From Panopea generosa (Eukaryota > Mollusca > Bivalvia > Adapedonta > Hiatellidae), in contig CM055911.1 in NCBI GenBank assembly GCA_029582155.1, positions 50,200,062 through 50,264,061 of the forward strand: a DNA stretch of 64,000 nucleotides, given 5' to 3'. A program made the translations under genes and the position numbers. This document shows positions 13,801-25,812 of this stretch, in pieces. The notes under the pieces were generated by a model. That model saw only the letters and a program-made list of their open reading frames with translations. It made no database searches and was not told the origin of the DNA. Numbering within the stretch: position 1 is the stretch's first letter; every line of letters starts with the position of its first letter.

Positions 13801-16800
13801 GTTCAAGCCATCTTGATTCGTCAAAAAACATGGCGGCCAGCGGGTGGGTTAGTTTACTATATAAGCTATAGTAAAAACTTAAAAAATCTTCTGGTCAGAA
13901 AAAACTGTCTTGATTTTAAAATATTTTCACAGAAATGGTCCTTGGGTGACCCTCTACCAAGTTTTTTCAAGCCATCTTGATTTGTCAAAAAACGTGGCAG
14001 CCAGGGGACGGACGGGGCAAGTTTAATTAGTAAAAACTTAAAAAGTCTTTTTGTTAGAAACTACTCGCTCGATTTTAAAATAATTTCACAGAAATGTTCC
14101 TTGGAGGAACCCCTACCAAGTTGTTAAAACCGTAGTAATTCGTCAAAAAACATGGCGGTCAGGGGTTGCGGTTAGTTAACTATATAAGCTATAGTTAAAC
14201 TTAAAAAGTGTTCTTATCAGAAACCACTGGATCAATTTTAAAACATTTTCGCAGAAATGTTCCTTGGGTGACCCTTTACCAAGTTTGTTTGAGCCGTTGT
14301 GATTTGTTTAAAAACATGACCGCCACAGTGAGGTGCTAGTTTACTATATAGGCAGCTATAGTAAAAACTTCAAAAGGCTTCTTGTCAGAATCTACTGACT
14401 TGATTTCAATGTAATTTCATTGACATTTACCATGGGTGAATCTCTACCAAGTTTGAACTTTTCTACGCATCTGTTACATCTTCAAAACAAATCAAATTCT
14501 TGCCCATCTTGTTTTTCTGGAATTTTAAGTGTACATGTTTTATATAATCTTCTAAGTTGGGTGACTCAAGGTGAGTCAGGTAAGCGATATAGGGCCATCT
14601 TGGCTCTCTTGTTGGTTGTTTGATTGCTATTATTGATTTACAGTTATTATTATAAATTATTTCTTCCTGCAGGTCAAGAAAGATACCACAGTCTAGCACC
14701 AATGTACTACAGAGGGGCACAAGCTGCAATAGTCGTATACGACATCACAAATCAAGTATGTACTGCTTTATTGAGTTGTACAGGTTTTTTGTAGATGGTT
14801 GAAGGATTCTTGCACCCACAGAATCCTGTTAACTGGTAATGAAATTTGTGACAATAGTCCCCAATTAACTGTTTTTCGATTTTCTTTAAAAGCACTCCTT
14901 TTAAGCCGTTTACAGCTTCTTGTTACCGAAATCTCCTGTATACTATCTACATATTCTTAACACCACACTCCTGTATACTGTATATAATTAAGATGTTTAG
15001 GTCACCTGAAACTATGTCTCAAGGGACCTTTTGTCCATTGTCGTGCATCGTCCATCTTGCCTTCGTAAACAATTGATATTTTCGATTTCTTCTCAAAAAC
15101 CATAAGCCCGATTGTAATGAAATGTTGTACGCAGCTTTGGTACCTGGGACCTAGGGGGCGGGGCCAAAACAGTCAAATTCAAGGTAAACTTTGAAGATCT
15201 TTTCAATATAGGAAGCCCTGGGAAACAAATGTGAGCATGATAATGGACGTATGGGTCCTTTATAAAAAATTATGAATTGTATGTCCCTGGTCTCATGGTT
15301 TAGCGCTGGGGTTGGGGATAATCAGGTGACCATTAAGGCCAACGGACCACTTGTTAAAACTAAAGTCTTCTGTAAGGTCTTATACTTTTTAGCTTGCCAG
15401 GACGAAGTCCAAGGAGAGCTATTGTCATGACCCTGGCGTCGTCGTCTGTAGACACCCAGGTTAAACTTTTGAGTACAAGTTTCAAATATCTGTGCAACCA
15501 CTCATTTGATGTCAATGAAACTTTGCATGTGTGTTTACCATCATCAATGGAACACACAGAGATAAGAACCATAACTCTGGATTGCATTTTGGCACAGTTA
15601 TGACCCTTTTTGGACTTGGACACCCAGGTTAAACTTTGCATTTAGTTGCGTACAAGTTTCAGATATCTATGCAACCACTCATTGGATGTGAATGAAACTT
15701 AACGTGTGTTCACCATCATCAATGGAACACACAGAGACAAGAACCATAACTCTGGATTGCATTTTGACACAGTTAGGGCCCTTTTTGGACTTAGACACCC
15801 AGAAGTGAGCTTTGTTGTCTTCTAACAACTCTTGTTATTGATGATGGTGAACACACATAACTCTTGTTATTGATGATGGTGAACACACATTAAGTTTCAT
15901 TCACCATCATCAATGGAACACACAGAGACAAGAACCATAACTCTGGATTGCATTTTGGCACAGTTAAAGCTCGTCAGGACGAAGTCCAAGGAGAGCTATT
16001 GTCATGACCCCGGCGTCATCGTCGTCTGTAGACACCCATGTTAAACTTTTGCGTTTAAGTTTAAGATATCTATGCAACCACTCATTTGTGTGAATGAAAC
16101 TTTGCATGTATGTTCACCATCATCAATGGAACTCACACAGACAGATACATAACTCTGGATTGCATTTTGGCACAGTTATGGTCCTTTTTGGACTTCGACA
16201 CCCAGAGGCGAACTTTGTTGATCTTCTGACAACTCTTGTTTCATTGGTTCATAACTAAACTTTGTCAGAAAAAATCTTACTCTAAGAAATAAGATAAATG
16301 TACTTATCCAGTAACAGCAAAAGTTGGAACTTTAAATATGGAATATCTAAAAGTGAGGCTCCCATTTGCCATTTTTGTGGGGCTGTTATTCTGCCCTATT
16401 CCCAATGGCAGATTTTTTTTTCCCAATTCAAAGTAACCCAATTCCCTATTTCAAAATAATAAAAAAATGGATTGGAGGTAAATATATCTTATTTTATTGT
16501 CACACTAAATATAACGCTTACTTTCCAAACCCATTCTGAAAAGTGCAAGCAAGAGCCCTGATATATATTATATTATATATATATATCTTTCATCAACAGG
16601 ACACATTTGGTCGAGCCAAAACGTGGGTGAAGGAGTTACAGAGACAGGCCAGTCCCAACATAGTGATAGCACTGGCGGGAAACAAAGCTGACTTGGCGAA
16701 TAAGAGAATGGTGGAATTCGATGTAAGTTACATGCGTGTAATATTTTAAAAGAATATTTACAAAGTAGATTACTAGTCCTGTAGGGGTAAAGACTAGTAA

Positions 16801-19038
16801 AACATTCTTGGTTTAAACTTATTTTTTTAACTTTTATAGTGAAAATGATTTTTGCAACTTAAACAGTCTTCCTGGGTAGAACCAGTGCTTATCACATGTG
16901 GAATAAGTGTCTTGCTCAAGGACACCACACAGTTGTGGTGGAGGATCGAACCTACAATCCCCCAATCATGGGTTTCGTTGTTGCACCACAAGATAAAGTG
17001 CTACATACTTGCCTTTAGGGAATTTGCAATCGTCTTAAAAAAATAATTTTGACCATACATGTATGTATTCATTGTTTTATATTTAAAAGGTCTGTGGAGG
17101 GGAAAAAAATGCTGTCTGTAGAGACATTACATAATAATAAATTATGGAAATATTGGTTGTGATTATTTATCATTTCCAATAGTCTTATTCCTATCCCAGA
17201 GCCTCGGGTACTGTTGATCATGATTTATGGAATGTATAGTGATTCAGCTATAGTTTTGTGATTTCAAGCTGTTGAACAAACATTTACAAATACTCTCTCA
17301 CTGAGCTGTCTTCAGCTCAAGCAGGTTTTGCTTACTTTGTATAAATTGCAACAGCTGATTCAAAACAGTACTATTCACAAGAGGAGATCTCCTGTGTTAT
17401 ACAATGGTCCTCTTATTAAAATGAATTATCATGAACAAACTCATTGTTTTATATTTTAAACATCTATTGAGGGTAAAGGTGATATCTGTAGAGACATTAC
17501 ATAAGAATAAAAGATGATTGATTGATTGAATATTTAGTGTAATTTTTATGCCATCAAGGGCTAAAAGACGATCATTTAACCTAACCACTGTTAACTGGGA
17601 TCCTGAAAGGTTAACCAGTACTCGAGCACACCCCATCTTCGCCAATAACTGAAAACTTCCCCACTTTAATCAGCGGTGAGGGACGAATGATAATGAGATG
17701 TAATGTTGTATATTAATCATCACGGAGACTGTTGCTGGGCATGATTCAAAGTCATGACCCCTGGATTGATAGTCTATAGATGCGTAACCGACTGAGCTAA
17801 CCTTGTCCTTTGACTTATTAGTATGTTTTTTGGGAAACTTGCAAATATTTACCTGGTGTAGCCAGCTACAATAAGTCTGAGCAAGACTGAGTAAGATCTT
17901 TACATACATGACTTGTGAAATTGCAACAGTTACATATTTATTTCCATGACATATTTCAGGAGGCTCAAGCTTATGCCGAGGAGAACAGTTTATTATTTAT
18001 GGAAACTTCAGCAAAAACAGCCATGAATGTCAATGATATATTTTTGGCAATAGGTAAAAAAAAAAAAGCTAATATCTCATATGAATGCAATATCTTGATT
18101 ATTTTGTACATATAAATTCATGCCCACAAACTGTAAAGTCATGTGACTTGAAGAAATTGGTGTGATTTTCTGCAGCAACATTTGTTTATTTCTAGAAATA
18201 GGTCATCTATAATCAGTTATTTGTAATTGATTTCTGAAAAAAACTGAACCATTCACTTACTACAGAAAATCATAAAGTTGTTAAATTAGTTGATCGCAAC
18301 AATTCTTGGCCATTTCAGATTGTACTAAATTTTGAATTTATTTGAAAATAGATGGGTTTTGCTCTGATTTGTGAGTCGCAACAATGATCATTCATTGGAA
18401 AAGGATCGGATGTATTTGTATAGTTTTTCAGCCATTGTTGTTGTAGATTTGCGATAAAGTTTATAGTTATAACACTTCACTTTCTGATTCCATATTATAG
18501 AAGCAGAAAACAAAAGATATGTTTCACAGCAAAATGTTCATGAAATAGTTTTAGTTATAAGATAGTTATAATCAATGTAAACATTTTATCCAAAATATAC
18601 CAGACTAACAGGTGATGCCTGTTTTAAGAATTATGGGATCACTTGCCCCGCGCATAGGTCATGGGTTCAAACTAAATTAGTCTTTAAGACATTGGGAGAA
18701 GGTTCACTTGTTATGTACTGAAGTATGGTTGTTTTATTTGGATATTCTGATGAGGTCTTCCTCCACTAATGAAAACTGTACCCCATATATAACCTGCAGT
18801 GTGTTGAAAATTACATTAAAATGTATTAACAAATTTTGACCAGTAATCGTAACCAAATCACTTTGTCTTTAAGTTGTAAATGTGGAATACATTTTATTAA
18901 TTAAATTTTTCAATTTGTTTTGCAGCTAAAAAATTGCCGAAAAATGATACTGGTGGCCCATCATCACAACAAAGACAACCAAGTGTGAGATTAAATGGTG
19001 AACAGAACCAGGCATCTGAAGGTGGATGTTGCAAGTAA
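10826..19038 (+). CDS. RAB5: Rab5 small GTPase (complete, six coding exons, 214 residues)
   Basis: Coding exons: 10826-10988, 12358-12426, 14673-14755, 16600-16722, 17960-18053 and 18926-19038, all GT-AG and in phase. Exon 1 starts after an acceptor at 10790-10791, so the 5' UTR is split. The protein has the P-loop GESAVGKSS (27-35), switch-I Thr52 in STIGAAF, WDTAGQE (74-80, catalytic Gln79), NKAD (133-136), ETSAK (161-165) and a C-terminal Cys-Cys (212-213) for geranylgeranylation, ending GGCCK. The nucleotide-binding residues fall at the same numbers as in human Rab5A. Rab5 acts on early endosomes, where its GTP form recruits tethers and PI3-kinase for vesicle capture and fusion. No mutation of a key residue is visible. 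The introns carry a DNA element, hairpin-headed repeats and SINEs. Which vertebrate paralogue (A, B or C) it matches cannot be asked, since invertebrates usually have one. Confidence 0.97.
11182..11952. mobile_element. DNA element with ~40-bp imperfect terminal inverted repeats, decayed internal ORFs
   Basis: Left end 11182-11221 (GGCCTAAATTAAAATATGTT, then TGTTTCCCCTCCCACGACC) is the imperfect inverse of the right end at about 11912-11952 (CGCGGGAGAGGAAAC then AAAATATTTTAAGTCTGGCC). Inside are open frames at 11278-11532 and 11501-11728 (plus). The second encodes an acidic stretch ([20 protein letters not shown]) that looks protein-like but matches no family I recognise. A TACC microsatellite (11877-11895) lies next to the right end. 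It sits in Rab5 intron 1. The superfamily cannot be assigned. Confidence 0.55.
12803..14590 (+). repeat. Hairpin-headed repeat with ~160-170-bp internal tandem units (about nine)
   Basis: The block opens with an inverted repeat (AGCTCACCTGAGC / GCTCACAGGTGAGCT, 12804-12836), continues through GTCCGTC motifs, then has about nine units of ~160-170 bp. Landmarks in each unit are TTCCTTGGGTGACCCTCTAC, CATCTTGATTCGTCAAAAAA, CATGGCGGCCAGGGG and TAGTTTACTATATAAGCTA (CATGGCGG-like sites near 13001, 13159, 13328, 13496, 13668, 13829, 14150). It ends with GGTGAGTCAGGTAAGCG near 14570. This resembles the non-coding repeats common in bivalve introns. It fills most of Rab5 intron 2. Confidence 0.75.
15000..15345 (+). 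repeat. Hairpin-headed mollusc-type repeat (GGTCACCTGA family)
   Basis: It starts GGTCACCTGAAACTATGTCT and CAAGGGACCTTTTGTCC, forming a loose hairpin head. It contains GTCGTGCATCG and TGGGACCTAGGGGGCGGGGC, and ends with AATCAGGTGACC at about 15320-15335, the inverse of the head. One copy, no coding capacity, in Rab5 intron 3. Confidence 0.6.
15388..16245 (+). repeat. Repeat block with about four copies of a ~175-bp unit and an internal inversion
   Basis: AGCTTGCCAGGACGAAGTCC (15391) and GCTCGTCAGGACGAAGTCC (15968) begin two copies of the same family. The segment CACCATCATCAATGGAACAC followed by ACCATAACTCTGGATTGCAT appears near 15536, 15711, 15904 and 16112. Between 15825 and 15920 part of the unit is inverted (TTGATGATGGTGAA facing TTCACCATCATCAA). 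Short open frames on both strands here are not genes. Located in Rab5 intron 3. Confidence 0.65.
16868..16995 (-). mobile_element. Degraded tRNA-type SINE remnant
   Basis: On the minus strand a box-B-like GTAGGTTCGATCCTCCACC precedes TGTCCTTGAGCAAGACACTT, a motif seen in conserved central domains of several animal SINE families. The ends are not defined. In Rab5 intron 4. Confidence 0.45.
17513..17818 (-). mobile_element. SINE family 1 (tRNA-derived head, GATT tail)
   Basis: On the minus strand the head reads GTTAGCTCAGTCGGTTACGC (box A), then a box-B region GACTTTGAATCATGCCC, then body landmarks CAGCAACAGTCTCCGTGATG and GGTGTGCTCGAGTACTGGTT, ending in a GATT/AATC tail at 17513-17530. Related copies lie at 26048, 45005, 47223, 61441 and 63788. 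In Rab5 intron 4. Confidence 0.8.
18622..18830 (+). mobile_element. SINE family 2, diverged copy
   Basis: Shares the 3' body GAGGTCTTCCTCCAC, CCATATATAACCT and GTGTTGAAAAT with the copy at 22917, and retains a box-B-like GGTCATGGGTTCAAACTAAA. The 5' end is eroded. In Rab5 intron 5. Confidence 0.6.
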
Positions 19039-19481
19039 ACTGTGATCTGATTGGCTGAACTGTGGGTCATGTGATCAAATTGGTCCAATCGTGTAAACTG
19101 TTACATTTTAAAAAGAAAAAAAACTTGTAAAACGAGCTGCCATTTCAGTGGACTTCGCTTTAGTAGTGGAGAAGTTTTAACACTGATGGGAATGTTTGGC
19201 AGACACCGAGGAAGCGATCATTTATACTGTCACACACAGTCCTGATTCATGGATATATCGTGAAGCATAGCTTAAATAATTGTTAAATCTCACCAACCCT
19301 AAGACGAGCTTATGTGTTGAAGGAATCTGGAATAGAAGATAAAAAGCCTTCCAGGACGGAAATCTCTATTTGACTGGTTCTCAGATATTTTGTTTATTTA
19401 TCAGAACATACTGGCAAGGTCATCCGGGAGCTGGTAGTCAGTCTTCTATATTTTCCTGCCATTTTACCTCATAGCTGGAAT

Positions 19482-19487
19482 AATAAA
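19482..19487 (+). promoter_or_regulatory. Candidate Rab5 polyadenylation signal
   Basis: AATAAA lies 444 bp after the Rab5 stop codon and is followed by a T-rich stretch. Further AATAAA copies occur downstream (near 20364), so the real 3' end may be longer. Only transcript data would decide. Confidence 0.4.
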
Positions 19488-22400
19488 TGGATTTTTTTTA
19501 ATAGCTAAATTTCTGTGAAGATTATTTTTATTCACCATTTTTTCTTTCTCTTAATTTTGATGTCATCCTGAATGTCGCAGAGATAAATTGTGGAAAATCG
19601 TTTTTGTACAATTCAATTTATTGCTTAAAACTTTAAAGAATTTATTGCTTAAAACTTTAAAGGTGTGTCAAAACTACATTGTAAAATATTATTGAATATA
19701 TTCATTGTATGGAATTATATAATTATAAAGAGAAGCATAAAGACTTATTTGTCAGTTATTGTCAGAATTATAATCGCCATAAAAGAAAATTATGATTTAT
19801 TCCTCAATTAGTACAAAATTGCATTAAACACTTTCTTATATTGTACATTTTTGGTACACTTGTGTAATGGAAAAGTTTAACAAATATCTATTTGTTAAAA
19901 ATGTTGTATTATAAGTGTTGCTATACAGTGTTCTCAGTCATAAGTACATTTATTCTTGCAATTTATTAAGCATAACCTTTTGACATGTGAAATTATTATA
20001 TGTTTTTTCAGTCGTAATGTAGACATTTTGCATTGCACGTTATTTTGCATGCTTAGGTCGCAGAAGAACTGTTCTGACATTGGACATGTATAGGATTAGG
20101 GGCCAGAGTGGAGTCAGTTGGGAATGCAAGAGGGGTTTATCAAAAGTGGGAGAGGGGTGGTTAGAATAGTTCATTAATTCGAACAAAATTTGGGTTGGAA
20201 AATTGAAACATTGTTTCACTACTGTGAAGTATTCATACAAATTTTGATTTAACGTTTGTGCTAAACATTTAAACAAAATTTGTATGAATACTTTTTTCTT
20301 GCCTTTTATTTTTTTTTTCTTCAGAAAAGTTGGTTCCTCTCATAATTTTCAAAAAATGAATACAATAAAGGAATGTATTATTCAGTAAAGCCAGTGAAAT
20401 TGAAATTTCTTTGTGAGTTTGGGTGTGGTGAATAACATTTATAAGCTTAACCTTTGCTAAAAGGTCTAGAGCAGAGAGGACATGACATTGATTAGGTGTT
20501 GCTTTTGTTCCCTTTTTGAATATCTACTTGAATATACCAAGTGAATATTTAAACTTAAAAATAAAAATCGTCGAGGATTACAAGATTTGTTAATATATTG
20601 AGATATATAGAGTATATTAAGTGACGTTTGCATTGAATACAACATCAGAAGCAGAATTGATCGACACAGTTTGGACTCGGATGACGGATCTGTTTCTTAC
20701 AATGAATTTTTTTTTTAAGATTATTCTAATAAATACTATAGAATTGACAATTATAATATGGATGGATGTTTTTTTTATCTTTTTTAAAAACTTAAATCTT
20801 TTGAAAATTTGTTGTAAATAACAAAAACAGATTTTGATGGAATCATATCATCTTTATTTCTTCAAATTTGGACTGCAGTGTGAAGGTTCAAGATGCGTTG
20901 TAAGTTTAATATATATGGAGGCTTGGCCCAGAATGTTCAGTGCTTGTTTTAGTGCACTGTAAAAAACACTTGAACAATGTTGAAGGGAGATTGCTGATTA
21001 TTTAACCTTCATTTTTTGTTGTCGTGGAAACAATACATTTAGAAGCAAGACTTTGGAAAGTGTATAAACTTTAACTTTCCAGCCCATTTTACTTCATGCG
21101 ATAGGCAGTAATGCTATTTGTCTGATACATTCGAAAGATTAAAATATATGATATATGTAAACTTAAACAGGAAACTGAACAGTTTATGTAAACAATGTAT
21201 GTCTCTCAATTGTAAAATGATAGAAGTTGTTGTAGTGCTAGACTTTCGCATTGACAGTTTTGTGAGTTGGTCCTCCAAGGTCAAGGTCACACTTTCAAGA
21301 TCGCTCACCATTCGTTTCTGAGGTGTTAGGTTTTCAAAAATGCTTTACATGAAAAAATGATTGACAGATACTTGAGGAATTTACTTGGATATATTTTGAT
21401 GGTGTTGAAAGTAACGTTAAACCATATTGCCACCCTCTCCTCTATATACATGTACTGTTGATGGAATTGTTTGGGCTGTCCAATAGCTGACACAGACATT
21501 TGGGGTAAAGACTGGCAATCTCCCTTTTACTTGTTTCTTACTAAAGAATACCTATTGTGTAAAAGGATTCTGTACCATATCACCTTCTGTAGCAGTATGT
21601 ACATCTCTACATGTAATCTGTTTTCAATATAATACTGAACATAAAAATCTGTTTGACTAGCTGTGCTAGCGAAAAGGCAGGCCCTGTTTAAATCTCCCTC
21701 TATCTATCGTTTTTTTTTTCAAATTCACAGTTTTTCTTTCTAATCTAAATGCAGAAATTGAAGTTTGAATGCTTGGTTTCCTTTACTAAAGAATTACAAG
21801 CTTTAATTTAAATCTACGTTAAAAGATTAGTATTTTAACCAGTAATACTTCTGGCATTTAAAGCATTTGAAGTAGGTGGTAATTTGGAGAAACGATATTA
21901 AAATAAATGTATGTCAATTACACAATAATTAATGTCGCAATATGGAACATAAATTTCTTGTTTTTCTATTAGAATACACTTTTTTTTGTTATCTTTCAAT
22001 TTCAGTACAGTTGTAATGAAAACTTGTACTAGAAGTTTTGAACTTCTCATTGGAAGTGTAAATTCAGTTAGGACGCACTCAGTTGTTTGGGCTGCATGTT
22101 TGAGAGAAAGATAATTCTTGCATTGAGTATTCCCCATGTCGATGATATGAAGACTGCAGGAAAGAAGAGTTTTTATATGTTTTAAAGTGTTAGGGGCGTG
22201 ACTTTTATGTGATTAAATAAAATTAATGAAACTGATAAAATATTTAGAAATGTTTCAAAACTGAAAGACACGTTTATCTCAAACATGCATCTGAAACAAT
22301 ATTTATATAATATACATGTATTTATTGTAAAAATTAATTGTAAACATTAATATATGTATAGTAAGTTCGAACAGCTCTGTTATAATAATATATTGACTTG

Positions 22401-22916
22401 TACGATTTGAATAGTTTATATACTACTAGGCGTGTTTATACCTGATTTTTGTGTGGAAGCTTATTATTGTGTTTATACATGTATGTGCATTTATTTTACA
22501 ATTTGTTTTAATGTGTATTTGTTAAAGAACGTGAGAGTTATGAAATGTGAATCAAAGCTTCCCTGAGACAGGTATATGCCCTTAGTGGAAGAAGCCGATT
22601 CTTCGATCTTTTCAGATATTGAAGAATAAATTAACGTACAAATTAAATGTTTCATGTCATCATTCAAAAACATATTGCCATGCTCAGTTACAGTCACTAC
22701 AATTTTACTTCAAAGCAGTCGTTTATTTTACACAATTCAAATCATATACCTTTCTATATAGTGCAGTGAACTGGAAAAGAATGACTGGATTTGAATCACC
22801 ATGGGTTCCTATCCCTGTTTAAACATATAAACAGTCACTTTGCGGTGGTAATCTTGGTGGATGATGGTCTCTAACACTAGAATCTGAGTATAACTGTATA
22901 GCTATTTTAAATTTGT
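19488..22916. other. Rab5 3' flank, AT-rich, no gene recognised
   Basis: Possible extended 3' UTR followed by intergenic DNA. It contains a perfect 20-bp inverted repeat at 20227-20293. Around 21240-21420 there are faint traces of SINE family 2 (GGTGTTGAAAGTAACGTTAA). The open frames here (20040-20276, 20621-20821, 21898-22137) lack protein-like features. Confidence 0.4.
20227..20293. repeat. Perfect 20-bp inverted repeat with a 27-nt loop
   Basis: AAGTATTCATACAAATTTTG at 20227-20246 is the exact reverse complement of 20274-20293. It could form a hairpin in a transcript or cruciform DNA. It lies 1.2 kb downstream of the Rab5 stop codon. Purpose unknown; it may be the remnant of a short inverted-repeat element. 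Confidence 0.8.
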
Positions 22917-23152
22917 TCAGAGTGTCTTCCGTGGTCAAGTGGTCTAAGGCGCCGTCTCAAGATCACTTACCTCTCAGCGCTAAGGTCGTAGGACTTCGCT
23001 CGCTCCAAAAACTTTATGTGAGAAAGTTTCTAGTTACTTGCGGAAGGACAGTGGTTCTACTAAGTCAGAGGTCTTCCTCCACCAGTAAAACTGGATATGC
23101 CATATATAACCTAAAAGTGTTGAAAATGGCGTTAAACCCCATTCAAAAATAT
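22917..23152 (+). mobile_element. SINE family 2, near full length (tRNA-Leu/Ser-like head)
   Basis: Head GTGGTCAAGTGGTCTAAGGC then GCCGTC resembles the box-A arm of class II tRNAs. The body has TTATGTGAGAAAGTTTCTAG, GAGGTCTTCCTCCACCAGTA and CATATATAACCT, ending GTTGAAAATGGCGTTAAACC and CATTCAAAAAT. A diverged partial copy of the same 3' half follows at 23235-23335. Confidence 0.75.
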
Positions 23153-23234
23153 TTTAGGAATGAAAAATGGCAGTAGTTTTCATGCTGTCATGGTTCTTAA
23201 CTAAAAAGCAGATAAATAAGCAAAAAAAACAGAA

Positions 23235-23345
23235 AGACAGTGGTTCTACCTCTTGAGGTCTTGCTCCACCAATACTGCCAAATACAACCTTTAATGTGTG
23301 GAAAATAAATATGGTAAAACTCATTCAAAAATAATAAAATAAAGT
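23235..23345 (+). mobile_element. SINE family 2, partial 3' copy
   Basis: GACAGTGGTTCTACCTCTTG, AGGTCTTGCTCCACCA and GTAAAACTCATTCAAAAATA match the 3' half of the copy at 22917-23152. It may be a local duplication or an independent 5'-truncated insertion. Confidence 0.55.
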
Positions 23346-23797
23346 TGTATCTATCAATAGCTTTAATAGTGATTACACATTCTTGTGTTAAGGCCGAATT
23401 ACTTGATACAAATACCATGATGATATTTTGTGATTATGCATTGTTAAATACAAGTCTTCGTACTAATTATTAATATCATAAGGCAATTATTTTATGGCTA
23501 GGTGAATGTATTTTAAGGATTTCTCTCTCCATCATATGCTTTTCTAATTTAAAGATATTGCAATTTTTTTTTTTTCTATTTTCAAAACTTCCTGCATTTC
23601 ATGATGTAGCGTTCACTGTTGTTGATGTGTCACGTCTTTTGTTTTCTTGAGCAGAAATTTTGTATTGTTGAGAAGAAAAATGACAGAAATAATTGAGAGA
23701 GGAAATGTTTGTCCTTGTTCTGTAACCAGATTTTTGTATGGTTTTGTTATGCAGTTTATTTCTATAAATCTATACAACCTTTGTCAATTTGATTTTT

Positions 23798-23872
23798 AGC
23801 TCTACTGGCCAAAGGCCAGCAGGGCTTATTTCATGGAAATTTGTCTGTTAAGCTGAAATACTTATCAGAAAT
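23798..23872 (+). repeat. Truncated hairpin-headed repeat
   Basis: TAGCTCTACTGGCCAAAGGC followed by CAGCAGGGCTTAT makes a short hairpin head of the same design as at 12803 (AGCTC ... GAGCTT). The body is lost after about 70 bp. Confidence 0.5.
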
Positions 23873-25600
23873 GGTGAATTATTTTAATTGTATTGTGTTT
23901 AATTAATATATGAAAATTTTGAATTTGGAAACATAAGTTGAGATAAGAGCAGCAAAAAGTACTTTGAAAGATTTTATTTATTGGTTATTTATGTGTTGAC
24001 ATGCTGTCAGCTGTGTTGCATCCAGCACAGTTAAACATGTTTACTGTGTTTATAAATGCAAAGGGAGACCATTGAACAAAAAGTAAACGGAAATCAAACT
24101 TCATTGGCGTTCTCTCTCCATTTCTCATGTGATCAAACACAAGTAAACAGCTGTCAGAGACTCTACAAACGTTTAAAGCGAAATTAGAGCAGGTTGAATT
24201 CTGTTATCAAACGTTTACAAACATATTAAACATTTAACCGAACTAAACACATCCCTGAGGCTGAGTTGTACAGGCATTGGCATCATATTTCTAAGACAAA
24301 CAAATTTGCTCATGTCCAGAGGGGAAATGGAATTCCTTTTAAATGATTTTTTTTTATATTATAAATATGACTGTTCATTACACTGGTAAATGCAAATCGA
24401 AACCCAGGAGTCTGAATAAAATCAAATTAATTATTTATCATACTTTATATAAAACCACAGCCAGTCATGTAACACAACGCAGTCAGTAACACGGCATCCA
24501 ATCATCTGACACCAGGTCGTAACATAATGTACCCAGTGTTATCATGTATGGGGAAAGCTGAAACTTTAGTTGCAATAACTTCTTGCCCATTGCATTTGGC
24601 TTTTATCATTTTTGAATGTACATGTATATGCAGTTTTGTCAATGTATATAAGCATTTGCAATTAATTATTATTAATAAACTAAATATCGCACATAGCATG
24701 CAGTTGTGCAACTAGTCATCACATCCCCAGTTATAATGTACACAGTTTTTGTGACCAAAATTTGCAAGTATGCAGGGACACCTAAAATAAAATGTCAAAT
24801 TAACTCTCACAATTATTCTCTCTGCCATGGTAACCTAGATATCCAAGGTTGAAATTTGGATTTTTTCTAGGTCAAGTGTAAGCATATTCTCAAGAATGGT
24901 TGTTGACCCCTGGTCTTGTCACACCCAGTCTTTAAAACATTGCCACATCCATTCATACCATAATAACCAGTTTTATCCTTACTCAGTACCACCCTCACTC
25001 AGTCCCAGCACACCCAATCATACCTAAATTATCTGTGTCGCATTTGCATCAAACATCATTATACCTACAAATATGACTGGTTGTACATAATAGTATTTTT
25101 GAATTTTATCAGTTCTATAAATGAACAAATTGAAGGGGGTGCACCTTTTGTCTAAATTCATTTTATTTCATGTTGTTATAAAATAAGTGCTTTTTGTTAA
25201 TACAAAATACTCCCCATTTTGTTATTGCTTGTTTACTTTTTATTGTTATGAATCGCGGTAGTAGTTTAGTTGTTACTGTCAATGAATATCTTGGACTGTT
25301 GAATTACAGAAAAGGTATAGGAAAGTTTTGTTATTGATGCTTGTTATGAAATATTAGTGAAGGTATTAGGAGATGGCTAGAATTATTTGTGGCTTCCTTC
25401 TTCGCAGAAAAAGGCAAGAATTATTTTTTGATTTCCTTCTATGCAGAAAAGGGCTAGAAATATTTTTGACAGCCTTCTTTGCCCTCTTTTACATTTCCTT
25501 CTCAGATCTGCTGATTTCTGACAGTAGTAATGGCTTAATGACTAATTGCTGCCTGTCTCTCAATTCTTTACAAGATTGCCGTTTAGGAAAAAAACAAATA
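23873..25600. other. AT-rich intergenic DNA, nothing recognised
   Basis: No gene, tandem array or clear mobile element. Open frames at 24502-24711 and 25373-25618 show no conserved features. Confidence 0.4.
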
Positions 25601-25604
25601 ACTC

Positions 25605-25812
25605 CTTTGTTAGCTTAGCAGACAGGAATGTATGCAGTATAAAACTTCTTACGACACGTCGTCATGTTCTGTTGATCATTTGTTGCAAGTATCAACAAAA
25701 TCCATCTATGCATGACAAAGTTACAGGCCGGAAACGAAATACCGGACGGACGGACGGACGGACTCTGCGATTACTTTATGCCACCCCAAAAATTTTTTGG
25801 AGGGCATAAAAA
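25605..25812 (+). repeat. Mollusc-type repeat fragment ending in GACG microsatellite and GCATAAAA hairpin
   Basis: GACAAAGTTACAGGCCGGAA is followed by (GACG)n at 25744-25762. TTTATGCCACCCCAAAAATT and TTTTGGAGGGCATAAAA then form an imperfect inverted repeat at the 3' end (25777-25810). The hairpin end matches the style of the hairpin-headed repeats, seen here from its 3' side. Confidence 0.5.
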
